A stretch of DNA of 64,000 bases. Origin: Mesorhizobium sangaii (GTDB taxonomy: Bacteria > Pseudomonadota > Alphaproteobacteria > Rhizobiales > Rhizobiaceae). A model generated the notes under the pieces. It did not search any database, was not told the DNA's origin, and saw only the letters and a program-made list of their open reading frames with translations. Made by a program: the position numbers and the translations under genes. The stretch covers positions 1 to 64,000 of the forward strand of contig NZ_JACHEF010000007.1 of assembly GCF_014207355.1 (NCBI RefSeq). The letters are read 5' to 3'. Each line of letters starts with the position of its first letter. The stretch's first letter is position 1. This document shows, piece after piece, positions 44,135-54,415 of this stretch.

Positions 44135-45241
44135 TCAGCTTTCGCGCACCTTCAGCCATCTCAGCACGAGAGCTTCCTCACCATCGAGGCCCTCTATCGA
44201 GCGCTTGCGCTTGTTGGCTTGCGCCATTTCGTCGAGCAATCGCCCCTTCGACCAGGCCTCGAACACCTGCGGGTGGATATAGCATTTGCGGCAGACGGCA
44301 CGTGTGTTGCCCAGCCGCTCGGCGACCTTGTCGATGACGCTGTTCATCACCCGCTTTTGCAGCGCCTGGCTTTCCGGCAATTCCACCTGCGCAAACAGTG
44401 ACGCGGCGTGGATGGTGCCGCCCCAGGTGCGGAAGTGCTTGGAGCTGAACGCATCGCCAGCGGCCTCCCTGATATAGCAGTTGACGTCCTCGGAACGGAC
44501 CGGCCGCCTGTTGCCGTCTTCATCGAGATACTGGAACAGTTTCTGGCCCGGCAGGTCCTGTGCGCCGCGCACGATCCCGGCGATGCGGCGATCGACCAGC
44601 TTGAGTTTCCATTCCTTGCCGGACTTTCCCTTGAAGGCGAAGCGCAGGCTTGAACCGACGATGTCGACGTGGCGGTCGCGCAATGTGGTCAGCCCGAAAC
44701 TCTTGTTGTCGCGCGCGTAGGCGGCGTTGCCGACGCGGATCATCGTGTTGTCGAGCAGCCAGACGACGGCGGCGACGACACGCTCGAGCGGCAGGCCGCG
44801 ACGGCGCAGATCGCTGTCGATCCGGCGCCGCAAGGCCGGCAGGCTTTCGGCAAAGGCGACAAGGCTCGAATATTTTGCGCCGTCGCGTTCTTCGGCCCAT
44901 TGCGGATGGTAGCGGTACTGCTTGCGTCCGCGCTGGTCCCTGCCGGTCGCCTGGATATGGCCGTCGGCGTCTGGCGAAATCCACACATCCGCCCAGGCCG
45001 GCGGAATGACGATCGCCTCGATGCGTGCCCGCGTGGCATCGGAAACAGGCCGCCCGTTCGGTTCCTTGTAGGAAAACCCCTTGGCTGACTTCAGCCGCCT
45101 TATGCCGGGCTCGGCATCGCTGACATAGGTAAGCGATGCATGATCGGCCGAAGTTTGCGCCTCGTTCTTCGGCGCCGCGTTCTTCGGCACAACATCCTCG
45201 TCAGCCGGCCGGCTGTGCGACAATCCGGATTTTTGCAGCAT
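44135..45241 (-). CDS. DNA topoisomerase IB
   Basis: The 368-aa enzyme relaxes supercoils through a 3'-phosphotyrosyl link. Visible marks are 'YRYHPQWAEERDGAKYSSL', 'RVGNAAYARDNKSFGLTTLR', 'SSKHFRTWGGTIHAA' with catalytic Arg/His, and the Tyr in 'GNTRAVCRKCYIHPQV' (Cys in the place of the common Ser before Tyr). The start at 'MLQKSGLSHSR' (45241) is preferred to 45295, which adds 18 residues. It is followed leftward by the DGPF gene after ~107 bp and is probably separately transcribed. Confidence 0.9.
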   Translation of the reverse strand: MLQKSGLSHSRPADEDVVPKNAAPKNEAQTSADHASLTYVSDAEPGIRRLKSAKGFSYKEPNGRPVSDATRARIEAIVIPPAWADVWISPDADGHIQATGRDQRGRKQYRYHPQWAEERDGAKYSSLVAFAESLPALRRRIDSDLRRRGLPLERVVAAVVWLLDNTMIRVGNAAYARDNKSFGLTTLRDRHVDIVGSSLRFAFKGKSGKEWKLKLVDRRIAGIVRGAQDLPGQKLFQYLDEDGNRRPVRSEDVNCYIREAAGDAFSSKHFRTWGGTIHAASLFAQVELPESQALQKRVMNSVIDKVAERLGNTRAVCRKCYIHPQVFEAWSKGRLLDEMAQANKRKRSIEGLDGEEALVLRWLKVRES

Positions 45242-45340
45242 GTCTGCTCCACGCAAATATCCGTAGATAAGCTGCGGGCCGATTGCTGGTTCCACGCATC
45301 ATCTGAAAAGCCGGCGACAGCACTGGCGCCGAGCCTGCTT

Positions 45341-46225
45341 TCAGGCTTTTTCGAGCACGACCGGAATGACGTCGACGGCCTGTTCGCCGACCTGTCCGCC
45401 GGTGGTCTTGAGCACACCGACGATCGGCGCCACGTCCGAATAGTCGCGGCCATGGCCGACGGTGATGTGGTCGTTGCTGGCGCGCATGCCGTTGGTCGGA
45501 TCGAATTCCTGCCAGCCGGCGTCGCGCCCGCACCAGGCCTTGACCCAGGCATGCATGGCATCGGCGCCTTCCAGCCGAGGCTTGCCCTTCGGCGGGATGG
45601 TGCGCAGGAAGCCGCTGACATAGCCGGCCGGAATGCCGAGCCCGCGCAGGCCGGCGATCATGATGTGCGAAAAGTCCTGGCAGACGCCGCGCTTCAGCCT
45701 GAAGGCATCGCTGGCCCGGGTCCGCACCGTGGTCGCTTCGCCGTCATAGGTGAAATCGCGATGGATGCGATTGCACAGGTCCATCGCCGTGCCGGCGGCC
45801 GAGCTGCCGACGCTGCCTTGCGCATAGAGGGTGATCGCAGCATCGATGCCGGCATGGGTGCTGCCCGTCAGAAAATGATGCGGTGCATCAGGCGCCAGCG
45901 ACCGCACCGCTGCGAGTTCCTGCCTGAGCCGGCCGATATCCGGTGACACGTCGAGCCCGGGCTCGGGCCGCGACACCGATACGCGTGCGCTCATCCTTAT
46001 GTCGAGCGCGTCATGTGCGTCGCGAAAGGCGATCGAGGTGACGTTGTTGCCGAAGAAGTCGGAGAAATCCGAACGTTCGTTGGGCGCCGGCGCGAAGGAC
46101 AATGACGCGGCGATGACACGCTGCACGCCGGGAATCGTCGATGGCAGCACGCGGATCTGGTGGCGGCCGCCGCCCGCCGCCGCGGCATAGTCGTAATGGA
46201 GATGGAGCCGGATATCGTAAAGCAT
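45341..46225 (-). CDS. Transglutaminase-like protein of the ATP-grasp/alpha-E cluster
   Basis: The 294-aa protein has the N-terminal beta domain of bacterial transglutaminase-like proteins and the catalytic Cys/His/Asp: 'LKRGVCQDFSHIMI', 'ADAMHAWVKAW', 'EFDPTNGMRASNDH'. It is cytoplasmic by the lack of a signal. It lies 66 bp downstream of the ATP-grasp/alpha-E gene on the same strand. In this conserved cluster, transglutaminase-like proteins are thought to cut or process the peptide made by the ATP-grasp enzyme; direct biochemical proof is lacking. Confidence 0.88.
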   Translation of the reverse strand: MLYDIRLHLHYDYAAAAGGGRHQIRVLPSTIPGVQRVIAASLSFAPAPNERSDFSDFFGNNVTSIAFRDAHDALDIRMSARVSVSRPEPGLDVSPDIGRLRQELAAVRSLAPDAPHHFLTGSTHAGIDAAITLYAQGSVGSSAAGTAMDLCNRIHRDFTYDGEATTVRTRASDAFRLKRGVCQDFSHIMIAGLRGLGIPAGYVSGFLRTIPPKGKPRLEGADAMHAWVKAWCGRDAGWQEFDPTNGMRASNDHITVGHGRDYSDVAPIVGVLKTTGGQVGEQAVDVIPVVLEKA

Positions 46226-46291
46226 GCGCTACTTTTCTTGTCTTGGCGCAGGGTCTTGTCGCAAAACCATCTGACCCTTTGCGGAACCTGC

Positions 46292-48703
46292 CTAGCCGAA
46301 ATAGGCTTTGGCGAGGCTGTTGTAGAGGCCGCCGATTTCATAGGCGAGATCGTCCAGCGCCTTGGCCGTCATGTCCGAAGGCTCCTTGATGGCAATCTGG
46401 GTGTTGAGCTGCAGGATCTCCTTGGCCGCCGGCGACATGTGCCCCTCGCCGCCGAGCGACGGCAACAGGCCGATCTCTGCCTTCAGCCTTTCGAGCTGGA
46501 ACAGGATGGAGCGCGGATTGAGGGGGTCGAGCGCCAGGAGATCGACCACCGTGCGCCGGCCGGCCTGCACCGGATATTGCCGGCGGTGGGTCATCACGCT
46601 GTCGCCGATCTCCAGCATCATGTCGAGCGCGCCGTCCGGCGCCTTGGCGCCGGTCAGCCGGGACAGCGTGCGGGCGATCTGGATGCCGCGCTCCAGCCGC
46701 CGGCCGATCTCGAGGAAACGCCAGCCCGCAAAGCGGTACATGTTCTCATGCAGCAGGCCCGAGAAACCAGCGAGCTTGCGCAGGATGACCGTCATGGCCC
46801 GTGTCGCGTCGTCGCCGGGCGCCACCGTCGTGGCGAACTGATGGATGGTCTTCGACAGATCCTTGAGCGCCAGCCAGCCATCGGGGGAGAACCGGTCGCG
46901 TATCTGCCCGGCGCTGTAGACGGCGCTATCCAGCGTGCCGATCAGCCCCGACGGGATCGCCGTCTCGACATCGATGCCGAAAGGCTCGAGATAATCCCTG
47001 ATGTCGGCAAGCAGCGGTATGTCGGGGTCGGAGGTCTCGGCGAGCCGCACATGATAGGCGCGCAGGATGCGCACCGTGTCTTCCGAGCGTTCGATGTAGC
47101 GGCCGAGCCAGGTCAGGTTTTCCGCCGCTCGGCTGGGCAGGCTGCCAGGCCTGGTGCGGATGAAGCTGTCGCCCTCTTGCGGCAGCAGCGTCTCGCGATC
47201 CACCGGTCTGTCGCTAACCACCCAAACGTCAGCCGCCTGGCCGCCACGCTGCATGGCAATCGCCGTCGGATCGAGCGACAGGCCGACGCGGGCAAAACCG
47301 CCCGGCATCACCGTCCAGCCCTCGGGCGTGCGCGCCAGATAGACGCGCAGGCTCGCCGGCCGGGGCTCCAGCCAGCCGCCGACAAAAACGGGTGTCGTCG
47401 AAAGCGTCACCGCTTCCTGGCCGACGAAGGCGCCGCCTTCGCCTTCGATGCGCGCCACCAGTTCCGCCCGCTCCCCGGCGGACAGCGCCGAGCCGAGCTT
47501 CGTCTGGTTGTCATCCTCGAAGGCAAGCCGTGTCGACAGCGCCGGACCGATCACCATGCGGTCGATATTCGCCAGCACATGCGCGCGTTCCGTCGCCTGC
47601 CCGCACCACCACGTCGCGACGCTCGGCAGCAGCAATTCCTCGCCCCGCAAGGCGCGCGAAATCTTGGGCAGGAAGGCGAGCAGCGCGCGTGTTTCCATCA
47701 GGCCGGAGCCAAGCGCGTTGACGGTCGCAACCGCACCCTGGCGGATCGCCTCGACCAGGCCCGGCGTGCCGATCTGCGAATCCGAGCGCAGTTCGAGCGG
47801 GTCGGCGAAGGCAGCGTCGAGCCGCCGCCACAGCACGCTGATCGGCATCAGGCCGGAGACCGTGCGCACCATCAGCCTGCCGCCGGAGACGGTCAGGTCC
47901 TCGCCTTCGAGCAGCATGATGCCGAGGTAGCGGGCGATATAGGCGTGTTCGTAGTAGGTTTCGTTGAGCGGCCCCGGCGTCAGGATGGCGACACGGCCGT
48001 CGGTTTCCTTGGCCATGCCGATCAGCGCATCGCGAAAACGGCGGAAGAATCCGGCAAGGCGATGCACATGCATCTCGCCGTAGATATCGGACAGCGCGCG
48101 TGTGGTGGCGACGCGGTTCTCCAGCGCAAAGCCGGCGCCGGATGGCGCCTGGGTGCGGTCGCCCAGCACCCACCATTGGCCGTCGGGCCCGCGGCCGAGT
48201 TCGAACGCGCAGAAATGCAGGAAATGCCCGCCAGCCGGCCTGGTGCCGACCACTGGCCGCAAATATTCCGGGCTGGCGGCGATCAGGCCCGCCGGCAGGA
48301 TGCCTTTTTCGACCAGCCGGTTCGGCCCGTAGATATCGGCAATCGTCTCTTCGAACAGTTCGGCGCGCTGCACGAGGCCGGCGCTGATCGCGGCCCACTC
48401 GCTGTCTTCGATGAGCAGGGGAATATGCGCCAGCGGCCATTCGCGCTCATTGGCGCCGGCCTTGTCATAGACGCGGTAGTAGACGCCGGCGTCGCGCAGA
48501 TACTGGTCGGCGCGGGCGAAGCGCTGGCCAAGCTTCTCAGCCCCCAGTTCGTCGAGTGCCTCGATGAAGTGCTTCCAGACTGGACGGGGAGTGCCTGACG
48601 CATCGACCATCTCGTCGACGACGCCGTCGATCGGTTGGTAGTGCTCCAGCAGGCTGTGGATCTGCGGCTTGCCGCGTACCCTTTTGTGATTCCCCTTTGC
48701 CAT
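46292..48703 (-). CDS. Circularly permuted ATP-grasp protein fused to alpha-E domain
   Basis: The 803-aa protein has a permuted ATP-grasp ligase at ~1-480 ('VYYRVYDKAGANEREWPLAH', 'GHFLHFCAFELGRGPDGQW', 'VAILTPGPLNETYYEHAY', 'NALGSGLMETRALLAFLP') and an alpha-E domain at ~495-803 ('SRAAENLTWLGRYIERSEDT', 'RFAGWRFLEIGRRLERGIQI'). In many bacteria the two are separate genes; here they are fused. ATP-grasp enzymes of this group are predicted to form peptide bonds, and alpha-E is a helical domain possibly serving as carrier or scaffold. Six bases separate it from the upstream gene. Confidence 0.9.
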   Translation of the reverse strand: MAKGNHKRVRGKPQIHSLLEHYQPIDGVVDEMVDASGTPRPVWKHFIEALDELGAEKLGQRFARADQYLRDAGVYYRVYDKAGANEREWPLAHIPLLIEDSEWAAISAGLVQRAELFEETIADIYGPNRLVEKGILPAGLIAASPEYLRPVVGTRPAGGHFLHFCAFELGRGPDGQWWVLGDRTQAPSGAGFALENRVATTRALSDIYGEMHVHRLAGFFRRFRDALIGMAKETDGRVAILTPGPLNETYYEHAYIARYLGIMLLEGEDLTVSGGRLMVRTVSGLMPISVLWRRLDAAFADPLELRSDSQIGTPGLVEAIRQGAVATVNALGSGLMETRALLAFLPKISRALRGEELLLPSVATWWCGQATERAHVLANIDRMVIGPALSTRLAFEDDNQTKLGSALSAGERAELVARIEGEGGAFVGQEAVTLSTTPVFVGGWLEPRPASLRVYLARTPEGWTVMPGGFARVGLSLDPTAIAMQRGGQAADVWVVSDRPVDRETLLPQEGDSFIRTRPGSLPSRAAENLTWLGRYIERSEDTVRILRAYHVRLAETSDPDIPLLADIRDYLEPFGIDVETAIPSGLIGTLDSAVYSAGQIRDRFSPDGWLALKDLSKTIHQFATTVAPGDDATRAMTVILRKLAGFSGLLHENMYRFAGWRFLEIGRRLERGIQIARTLSRLTGAKAPDGALDMMLEIGDSVMTHRRQYPVQAGRRTVVDLLALDPLNPRSILFQLERLKAEIGLLPSLGGEGHMSPAAKEILQLNTQIAIKEPSDMTAKALDDLAYEIGGLYNSLAKAYFG

Positions 48704-48709
48704 CGTTGA

Positions 48710-51700
48710 TCAGAGTCTTGCCGGCCGCCGAAGGTCAAGGGTCATCGGGAAATCTTCCGCCGGTTGTTCCTCACGCAACACATAGCCGGACGGCGTATGG
48801 CCGCGCGGTTCGAAGCGGGCGAGCCGCCGTGCCTCCGCCTCGTTGCCGTTGACCGGGAAGGTGTCGTAGTTGCGCCCGCCCGGATGCGCGACGTGGTAGA
48901 CGCAGCCGCCGACCGCGCGGCCCGACCAGCGGTCATAGATATCGAACACCAGCGGCGTGTTGACCGGCAGCGCCGGATGCAGGCCCGAAGCCGGCTGCCA
49001 CGCCTTGAAGCGGACGCCCGCCACCGCCACTTCGCGGTTGTCGGTGACCTTCATCGGCACGATGCGGCCGTTGCAGACCACCGCATGACGCTCCGGATTG
49101 AGACCTTCGGTCTTGACCTGCAGCCGTTCGACCGAGGAATCGACGAAGCGCACGGTGCCGCCGATCGCCCCTTGCTCGCCCATCACGTGCCAAGGCTCAA
49201 GCGCCTGCCGCAGCTCCAGCTTGATGCCGGCGTGCTGGACCTCGCCGCAGAATGGGAAGCGGAATTCGAGCTGGGCATCGAACCATTCCGGACGGAACGC
49301 GAAGCCGCTGAGCTTGAGATCGTCGAGCACGTCGAGAAAATCCGCCCAGACATGGTGCGGCAGCATGAAACGATCATGCAGCGAGGTGCCCCAGCGCACG
49401 AAGCGGCCGTCGACCGGGTTCTTCCACGCGCGGGCAATGATCGCCCTGACAAGCAACTGCTGCGCTAGGCTCATGCGCGCATTGGGCGGCATCTCGAAGC
49501 CGCGGAACTCGACCAGACCGAGCCGGCCGGTCGGTCCGTCCGGCGAGAACAGCTTGTCGATGCAGATTTCCGAGCGGTGCGTATTGCCCGTGACATCGGT
49601 CAACAGGTTGCGGAACAGTCGGTCGACCAGCCACGGCAAGGGTGCCCCGCCCTGGTCGGGATGCGGCACCTGCGCCATCGCGATCTCGAGCTCGTAGAGC
49701 GAGTCGTGACGCGCCTCGTCGAAGCGCGGCGCCTGGCTGGTCGGGCCGATGAACAGGCCGGAAAACAGGTAGGACAGCGACGGATGCCGCTGCCACTGCA
49801 GCACCAGGCTCTTCAACAAATCGGGCCGGCGCAGGAACGGGCTGTCATTGGGTGTCGCGCCACCGACCACGACATGATTGCCGCCGCCGGTGCCGGTGTG
49901 GCGTCCGTCGATCATGAACTTGTCGGCGCCAAGCCGGGTCTGCCGCGCCTCCTCATAGATCGCCGTCGTCGTCGCCACGCAATCCTGCCAGTTGGCGGCG
50001 GGATGGATGTTGACCTCGATGACACCGGGATCGGGCGCGACGCGGATGACATTGAGGCGCGGATCGTGCGGCGGGCCATAGCCTTCGATATGCACCGGCA
50101 GGCCGATCGCCCGCGCTGCATTCTCGGCGGCAGCGACGAGTTCGAGATAGTCTTCCAGCGCCTCGACCGGCGGCATGAACACGCAGAGCCGCCCGTCGCG
50201 CGGCTCGACCGAGAGTGCGGTGCGCACCGCGCCACCGATCTCGGTGATTTCCTGCTCGACCCGGTCCTGTTGGCCGCTTGCCGCCGTGAACGACACCGCC
50301 TGCTGGCGGCGCGCCATTTCATCGGCGCCTTCGAGTTCGGCCGGAGCCGCTACGGGCAGGATCGCCTCGCGCGCCGGCAGCGGGCCGCGTGGCAGCGAGG
50401 GATCGACCGGCACGATATAGGGGAACTGCGCCGGCGGCACATAGGGAAGCGTGCCGAGCGGCAAGCGATAGCCCACCGGGGAATCGCCTGGCACCAGGAA
50501 CAGCCGACCGCGCCGCGTCTTCCACTTCTCCGAACGCCAGCGTGGTCCCGATGCCTGGCTGTTCCAGCGCTGTACCGGCAGCACGTAACCGGACGGCTTG
50601 GTCAGCCCGCGTTCGAAGACTTTCGCCATGCGGCTACGCTCTTCCGGATCCTCCAGCTTGGAGTTGGACGGGTCGACATTGTCCGGCAGCTTGCCTTCCT
50701 TGAGCAGCCACTCGGCCGGATCCTCATAGGCTTCGCTGACCATGGATTTTTCGATGCCGAGCTCACCGGCAATCGCCGTCAGCAGGTCTTCGGCCTGTTT
50801 GGGCCCGACATCGGCCGCGCTCTTTTCGCGCGCGATCAGCGACGGGTCGCTCCACACCGGCTCGCCGTCGGCGCGCCAGTAGAGCGAGAAGGTCCAGCGC
50901 GGCAGGCTCTCGCCCGGATACCATTTGCCCTGGCCGTAGTGGAGAAAGCCGCCCGGCGCGAAGCGCTCGCGCAACCGTCGGATCAGCGCATCGGCCTTCT
51001 CACGCTTGGTCGGCCCGACCGCAGCGGTGTTCCACTCCGCGGATTCGAAATCGTCGATCGAGACGAAGGTCGGCTCGCCGCCCATGGTCAGCCGCACGTC
51101 CCCTTCGGCAAGTGCTGCATCGACCTTGTTGCCGAGTGCATCGAGCGCCTGCCAGCTTTCATCCGAGAACGGCTTGGTGATACGCGGATGTTCGGCTATT
51201 CGATCGACCCGCATCTCGAAGCCGAAATCGACATTGGCAAAGCTCGCCATGCCGGAAATCGGAGCGGCATTGCGGAAATGCGGCGTGGCGGCGAGCGGCA
51301 CATGGCTCTCGCCGGTGAGCAGGCCGGAGGTCGGATCGAAGCCGATCCAGCCGGCGCCGGGAAGATAGACCTCGCACCAGGCATGCAGATCGGTGAAGTC
51401 TATCGCCGTTCCCGGCGGTCCGTCCAATGCGACGAGATCCGGCTTGAGCTGGATCAGATAGCCGGACACGAAGCGCGCGGCGATGCCGAGGTTGCGCAGG
51501 ATCTGCACCAGCAGCCAGCTTGAATCGCGGCAAGAGCCTTTTTTCGCCGCCAACGTCTCTTCCGGCGAGAACACACCGGTCTCCATACGCACGATATAGG
51601 CGATTTCGCGCTGCAGCCGGGCATTGAGGTCGACGAGGAAATTGACGGTGTTCTTTGCGCTGCGGTCGATGGTCCCAAGCAACGCCGACAGCAGCGGACC

Positions 51701-52069
51701 GGCCGGTTCCGGCGTGCGGTAGATGGCGAGATCGTCGCGGATCTCTTCCGGATACTCGAACGGAAACGCCTCGGCCGACGGCTCGACGAAGAAATCGAAC
51801 GGATTGTAGACCGTCATGTCGGCGACGAGATCGACCTCGATCTTCAGTTCCGACACCGGCTCCGGAAAGACGAAACGGGCGAGGAAGTTGCCGTAGGGGT
51901 CCTGCTGCAGATTGACGAAGTGGTTTGCCGGCTCGACCTTCAGCGAATGGCTCAAGACCTTGGTGCGGGAATGCGGCGCCGGCTGCAGCCTGATGATCTG
52001 CGGCCCGAGAACAACCGGCCGGTCATATTTGTAATGGGTCAGATGGTAGACAGCTGCCAGAATTGCCAT
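48710..52069 (-). CDS. DUF2126 transglutaminase-like protein
   Basis: The 1119-aa protein has an N-terminal transglutaminase fold (~1-300: '[19 protein letters not shown]', '[20 protein letters not shown]', with Cys, His and Asp) and a long DUF2126 region with a glutamine-synthetase-like fold ('[20 protein letters not shown]', '[19 protein letters not shown]'). In the ATP-grasp/alpha-E cluster the DUF2126 part is predicted to be an amidoligase. It is the first gene of a three-gene leftward operon (DUF2126, ATP-grasp/alpha-E, transglutaminase). Confidence 0.9.
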   Translation of the reverse strand: MAILAAVYHLTHYKYDRPVVLGPQIIRLQPAPHSRTKVLSHSLKVEPANHFVNLQQDPYGNFLARFVFPEPVSELKIEVDLVADMTVYNPFDFFVEPSAEAFPFEYPEEIRDDLAIYRTPEPAGPLLSALLGTIDRSAKNTVNFLVDLNARLQREIAYIVRMETGVFSPEETLAAKKGSCRDSSWLLVQILRNLGIAARFVSGYLIQLKPDLVALDGPPGTAIDFTDLHAWCEVYLPGAGWIGFDPTSGLLTGESHVPLAATPHFRNAAPISGMASFANVDFGFEMRVDRIAEHPRITKPFSDESWQALDALGNKVDAALAEGDVRLTMGGEPTFVSIDDFESAEWNTAAVGPTKREKADALIRRLRERFAPGGFLHYGQGKWYPGESLPRWTFSLYWRADGEPVWSDPSLIAREKSAADVGPKQAEDLLTAIAGELGIEKSMVSEAYEDPAEWLLKEGKLPDNVDPSNSKLEDPEERSRMAKVFERGLTKPSGYVLPVQRWNSQASGPRWRSEKWKTRRGRLFLVPGDSPVGYRLPLGTLPYVPPAQFPYIVPVDPSLPRGPLPAREAILPVAAPAELEGADEMARRQQAVSFTAASGQQDRVEQEITEIGGAVRTALSVEPRDGRLCVFMPPVEALEDYLELVAAAENAARAIGLPVHIEGYGPPHDPRLNVIRVAPDPGVIEVNIHPAANWQDCVATTTAIYEEARQTRLGADKFMIDGRHTGTGGGNHVVVGGATPNDSPFLRRPDLLKSLVLQWQRHPSLSYLFSGLFIGPTSQAPRFDEARHDSLYELEIAMAQVPHPDQGGAPLPWLVDRLFRNLLTDVTGNTHRSEICIDKLFSPDGPTGRLGLVEFRGFEMPPNARMSLAQQLLVRAIIARAWKNPVDGRFVRWGTSLHDRFMLPHHVWADFLDVLDDLKLSGFAFRPEWFDAQLEFRFPFCGEVQHAGIKLELRQALEPWHVMGEQGAIGGTVRFVDSSVERLQVKTEGLNPERHAVVCNGRIVPMKVTDNREVAVAGVRFKAWQPASGLHPALPVNTPLVFDIYDRWSGRAVGGCVYHVAHPGGRNYDTFPVNGNEAEARRLARFEPRGHTPSGYVLREEQPAEDFPMTLDLRRPARL

Positions 52070-52180
52070 GGGGCCCCGGAGTTCAGCGTTTCAAACGAAT
52101 TCGCTGAACCCTGACACAAATGGCGGCCATTCTCCAAGCAGAGATGTTGCGGTGCACCTAATTTAAGCAGGTGTGCTGGC

Positions 52181-53371
52181 TTAGAAAAACGCCTGCAGGC
52201 CCGTCTGCGCCCGTCCAAGGATCAGCGCATGCACATCATGCGTGCCTTCATAGGTGTTGACGGTCTCCAGATTCTGCGCGTGGCGCATGACGTGGTAGCC
52301 GATCTGGATGCCGTTGCCGCCATGCATGTCGCGGGCCTGGCGGGCGATGTCGAGCGCCTTGCCGCAATTGTTGCGCTTGACGATCGAGATCATTTCCGGC
52401 GCCATCTTGCCTTCATCCAGCAACCGCCCGACGCGCAGGCTGGCCTGCAATCCAAGCGCGATCTCGGTTTGCATGTCGGCGAGCTTCTTCTGGTAAAGCT
52501 GCGTGCCGGCCAGCGGCTTGCCGAACTGCTTGCGGTCGAGGCCGTACTGGCGGGCACGGTGCCAGCAATCTTCCGCGGCACCCATCGAGCCCCAGGAAAT
52601 GCCGAAGCGGGCCCGGTTGAGGCAGCCGAACGGACCGCCAAGGCCCTTGGCGTTCGGCAACAGCGCGTCCTCGCCGACCTCGACACCTTCCATCACCACC
52701 TCGCCGGTGATCGAAGCGCGCAGCGACAACTTGCCGCCGATCTTTGGCGCCGACAGCCCCTTCATGCCCTTTTCCAGCACGAACCCGCGGATCTGGTTGT
52801 CATGCGCCGATGATTTCGCCCAGACGACGAACACATCGGCGACCGGTGAGTTGGAAATCCACATCTTCGAGCCGGAGAGCTTGTAGCCGTTGGCCGTCTT
52901 CTCGGCGCGCGTCTTCATGCCGCCTGGATCGGAGCCGGCATCCGGCTCGGTCAGGCCGAAACAGCCGATCCATTCGCCGCTGGCGAGCTTGGGCAGGTAC
53001 TTCTTGCGCTGCTCCTCCGAGCCATAGGCGTAGATCGGATACATCACCAGCGACGACTGCACGCTCATCATCGAGCGATAGCCCGAGTCGACACGTTCGA
53101 CTTCCCGCGCCACCAGCCCGTAGGTCACGTAGTTGGCGCCAAGCCCGCCGAACTCCTCGGGAATGGTGATGCCGAGCAAGCCGGCCTCGCCCATTTCGCG
53201 AAAGATCGCCGTGTCGAAGGTCTCGTTGAGATACGCTTCCTCGATCCGCGGCGCGAGCTTGTCGGCGGCGAAGGCCGCGGCACCATCGCGCACCATGCGT
53301 TCGTCTTCCGAAAGCTGGTCCTCGATCAGGAACGGGTCTTCCCAGACGAATGCATTCTTGTCGGCGGCCAT
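52181..53371 (-). CDS. gcdH: Glutaryl-CoA dehydrogenase
   Basis: The 396-aa FAD enzyme of the acyl-CoA dehydrogenase family oxidises and decarboxylates glutaryl-CoA to crotonyl-CoA in lysine and tryptophan breakdown. Family marks are '[20 protein letters not shown]' (flavin/acyl binding), '[17 protein letters not shown]' and the catalytic Glu in '[20 protein letters not shown]'. It is divergent from a LysR gene, a common arrangement for gcdH. A half-copy of the intergenic repeat lies between. Confidence 0.92.
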   Translation of the reverse strand: MAADKNAFVWEDPFLIEDQLSEDERMVRDGAAAFAADKLAPRIEEAYLNETFDTAIFREMGEAGLLGITIPEEFGGLGANYVTYGLVAREVERVDSGYRSMMSVQSSLVMYPIYAYGSEEQRKKYLPKLASGEWIGCFGLTEPDAGSDPGGMKTRAEKTANGYKLSGSKMWISNSPVADVFVVWAKSSAHDNQIRGFVLEKGMKGLSAPKIGGKLSLRASITGEVVMEGVEVGEDALLPNAKGLGGPFGCLNRARFGISWGSMGAAEDCWHRARQYGLDRKQFGKPLAGTQLYQKKLADMQTEIALGLQASLRVGRLLDEGKMAPEMISIVKRNNCGKALDIARQARDMHGGNGIQIGYHVMRHAQNLETVNTYEGTHDVHALILGRAQTGLQAFF

Positions 53372-53388
53372 GGCTCTCTCCCAACTGA

Positions 53389-53436
53389 TGCAGGTCGCCC
53401 AAAAGTGTCAGCGGTTTGGCATGACGACATGCATGA
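53389..53436. repeat. Half copy of the intergenic repeat (first hairpin only)
   Basis: ATGCAGGTCG-CCCAAAAGTG...GGTTTGGCATGA-CGACATGCAT matches the first hairpin of the repeats at 11580 and 39511; the second hairpin is missing. It lies between the divergent gcdH and LysR genes, a place where it could affect transcription. Confidence 0.7.
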
Positions 53437-53524
53437 AGCAAAATCTTGGCCCGGCTTATCGACCCGCGGCCTGAAAAAATCAAACGAAATTGCTTCGCCG
53501 ATCAATGAGCGTTAGTAATGGATC

Positions 53525-54415
53525 ATGAGTGTCCAGCGCCGCCTTCTGCCCAACATCAGCGCCCTTGCCGCCTTCGAGGCGGTGGCCCGCCTCGGCAGTT
53601 TCACCGCCGCCGCCCAGGAACTTGATCTGACCCAGGGCGCGGTCAGTCGCCAGATCAGGCTGCTGGAAGACCAGTTCAGCCGCCGGCTGTTCGAACGCGA
53701 CAGCCGCAATGTCAGGCTGTCGACGGCGGGCGAAATATACGCCGATGCGGTACGGTCGGCGCTTGGCCAATTGCGTGACGCCGCCCTTGGATTGATGAGC
53801 AATCGGCATAGTGGCATGCTGAACCTTGCCATCTTGCCAACCTTCGGCACGCGCTGGCTGATGCCGATGATCCCCGATTTCGTCGAAAGCAATCCCGATA
53901 TCACCATCAACTTCGTCACCCGCGTCGGCCGCTTCGACTTTGCCCGCGAGCGGCTGGATGCCGCCATCCACTACGGCCTGCCGGACTGGCCGGAGGCGGA
54001 CTCGACGCTCTTGGTGCGCGAAACGGTGGCGCCGGTCGTATCGCCCGAGTTCCTCGCCGGCCGCGCCATCGCCGCACCGGCCGATATCGGTCGCTTGCCG
54101 CTGCTGCACATGGCGACGCGCCCCGGCGCATGGACCGAATGGTTCGAGCATCAGGGCCTGAGCGCGCCGACAGGACCCGGCATGCAGTTCGAACAGTTCG
54201 GCACCGCCGCCCAGGCCTGCATGGCAGGGCTCGGCGTGGCGCTTTTGCCGCTGATCCTCATCGCCGGCGAATTGCAACGTGGCCAGTTGGTGCCGGCACC
54301 CGGCCAGCCGATGCAAAGCCGCAGCGCCTACTATCTCGTCGTCCCGCACGACAAGCGCGGCCACCCGCCGGTCGCCAGCTTTCGCGACTGGCTGCTCAAT
54401 CACCTGGCCAGGTAA
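53525..54415 (+). CDS. LysR-family transcriptional regulator (GcvA/GcdR-like)
   Basis: The 296-aa protein has an N-terminal winged helix ('ISALAAFEAVARLGSFTAAA', 'LDLTQGAVSRQIRLLEDQFS') and a LysR substrate domain ('LAILPTFGTRWLMPMIPDF', 'AQACMAGLGVALLPLILI'). GcvA-like regulators divergent from gcdH are commonly its activators; glutarate or a related acid would be the effector. Its stop TAA abuts the stop of the convergent tex gene with no base between. Confidence 0.9.
   Translation: MSVQRRLLPNISALAAFEAVARLGSFTAAAQELDLTQGAVSRQIRLLEDQFSRRLFERDSRNVRLSTAGEIYADAVRSALGQLRDAALGLMSNRHSGMLNLAILPTFGTRWLMPMIPDFVESNPDITINFVTRVGRFDFARERLDAAIHYGLPDWPEADSTLLVRETVAPVVSPEFLAGRAIAAPADIGRLPLLHMATRPGAWTEWFEHQGLSAPTGPGMQFEQFGTAAQACMAGLGVALLPLILIAGELQRGQLVPAPGQPMQSRSAYYLVVPHDKRGHPPVASFRDWLLNHLAR

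Noticed and set aside
46226-46291. Further copy of the intergenic repeat near the transglutaminase gene
   Set aside because: Only a short GTCGCAAAACCA-like match is present, without the paired arms.
46160-48598. 812-aa plus-strand frame opposite the ATP-grasp/alpha-E gene
   Set aside because: Arg/Gln/His-rich composition typical of antisense in G+C-rich DNA; minus-strand gene is well supported.
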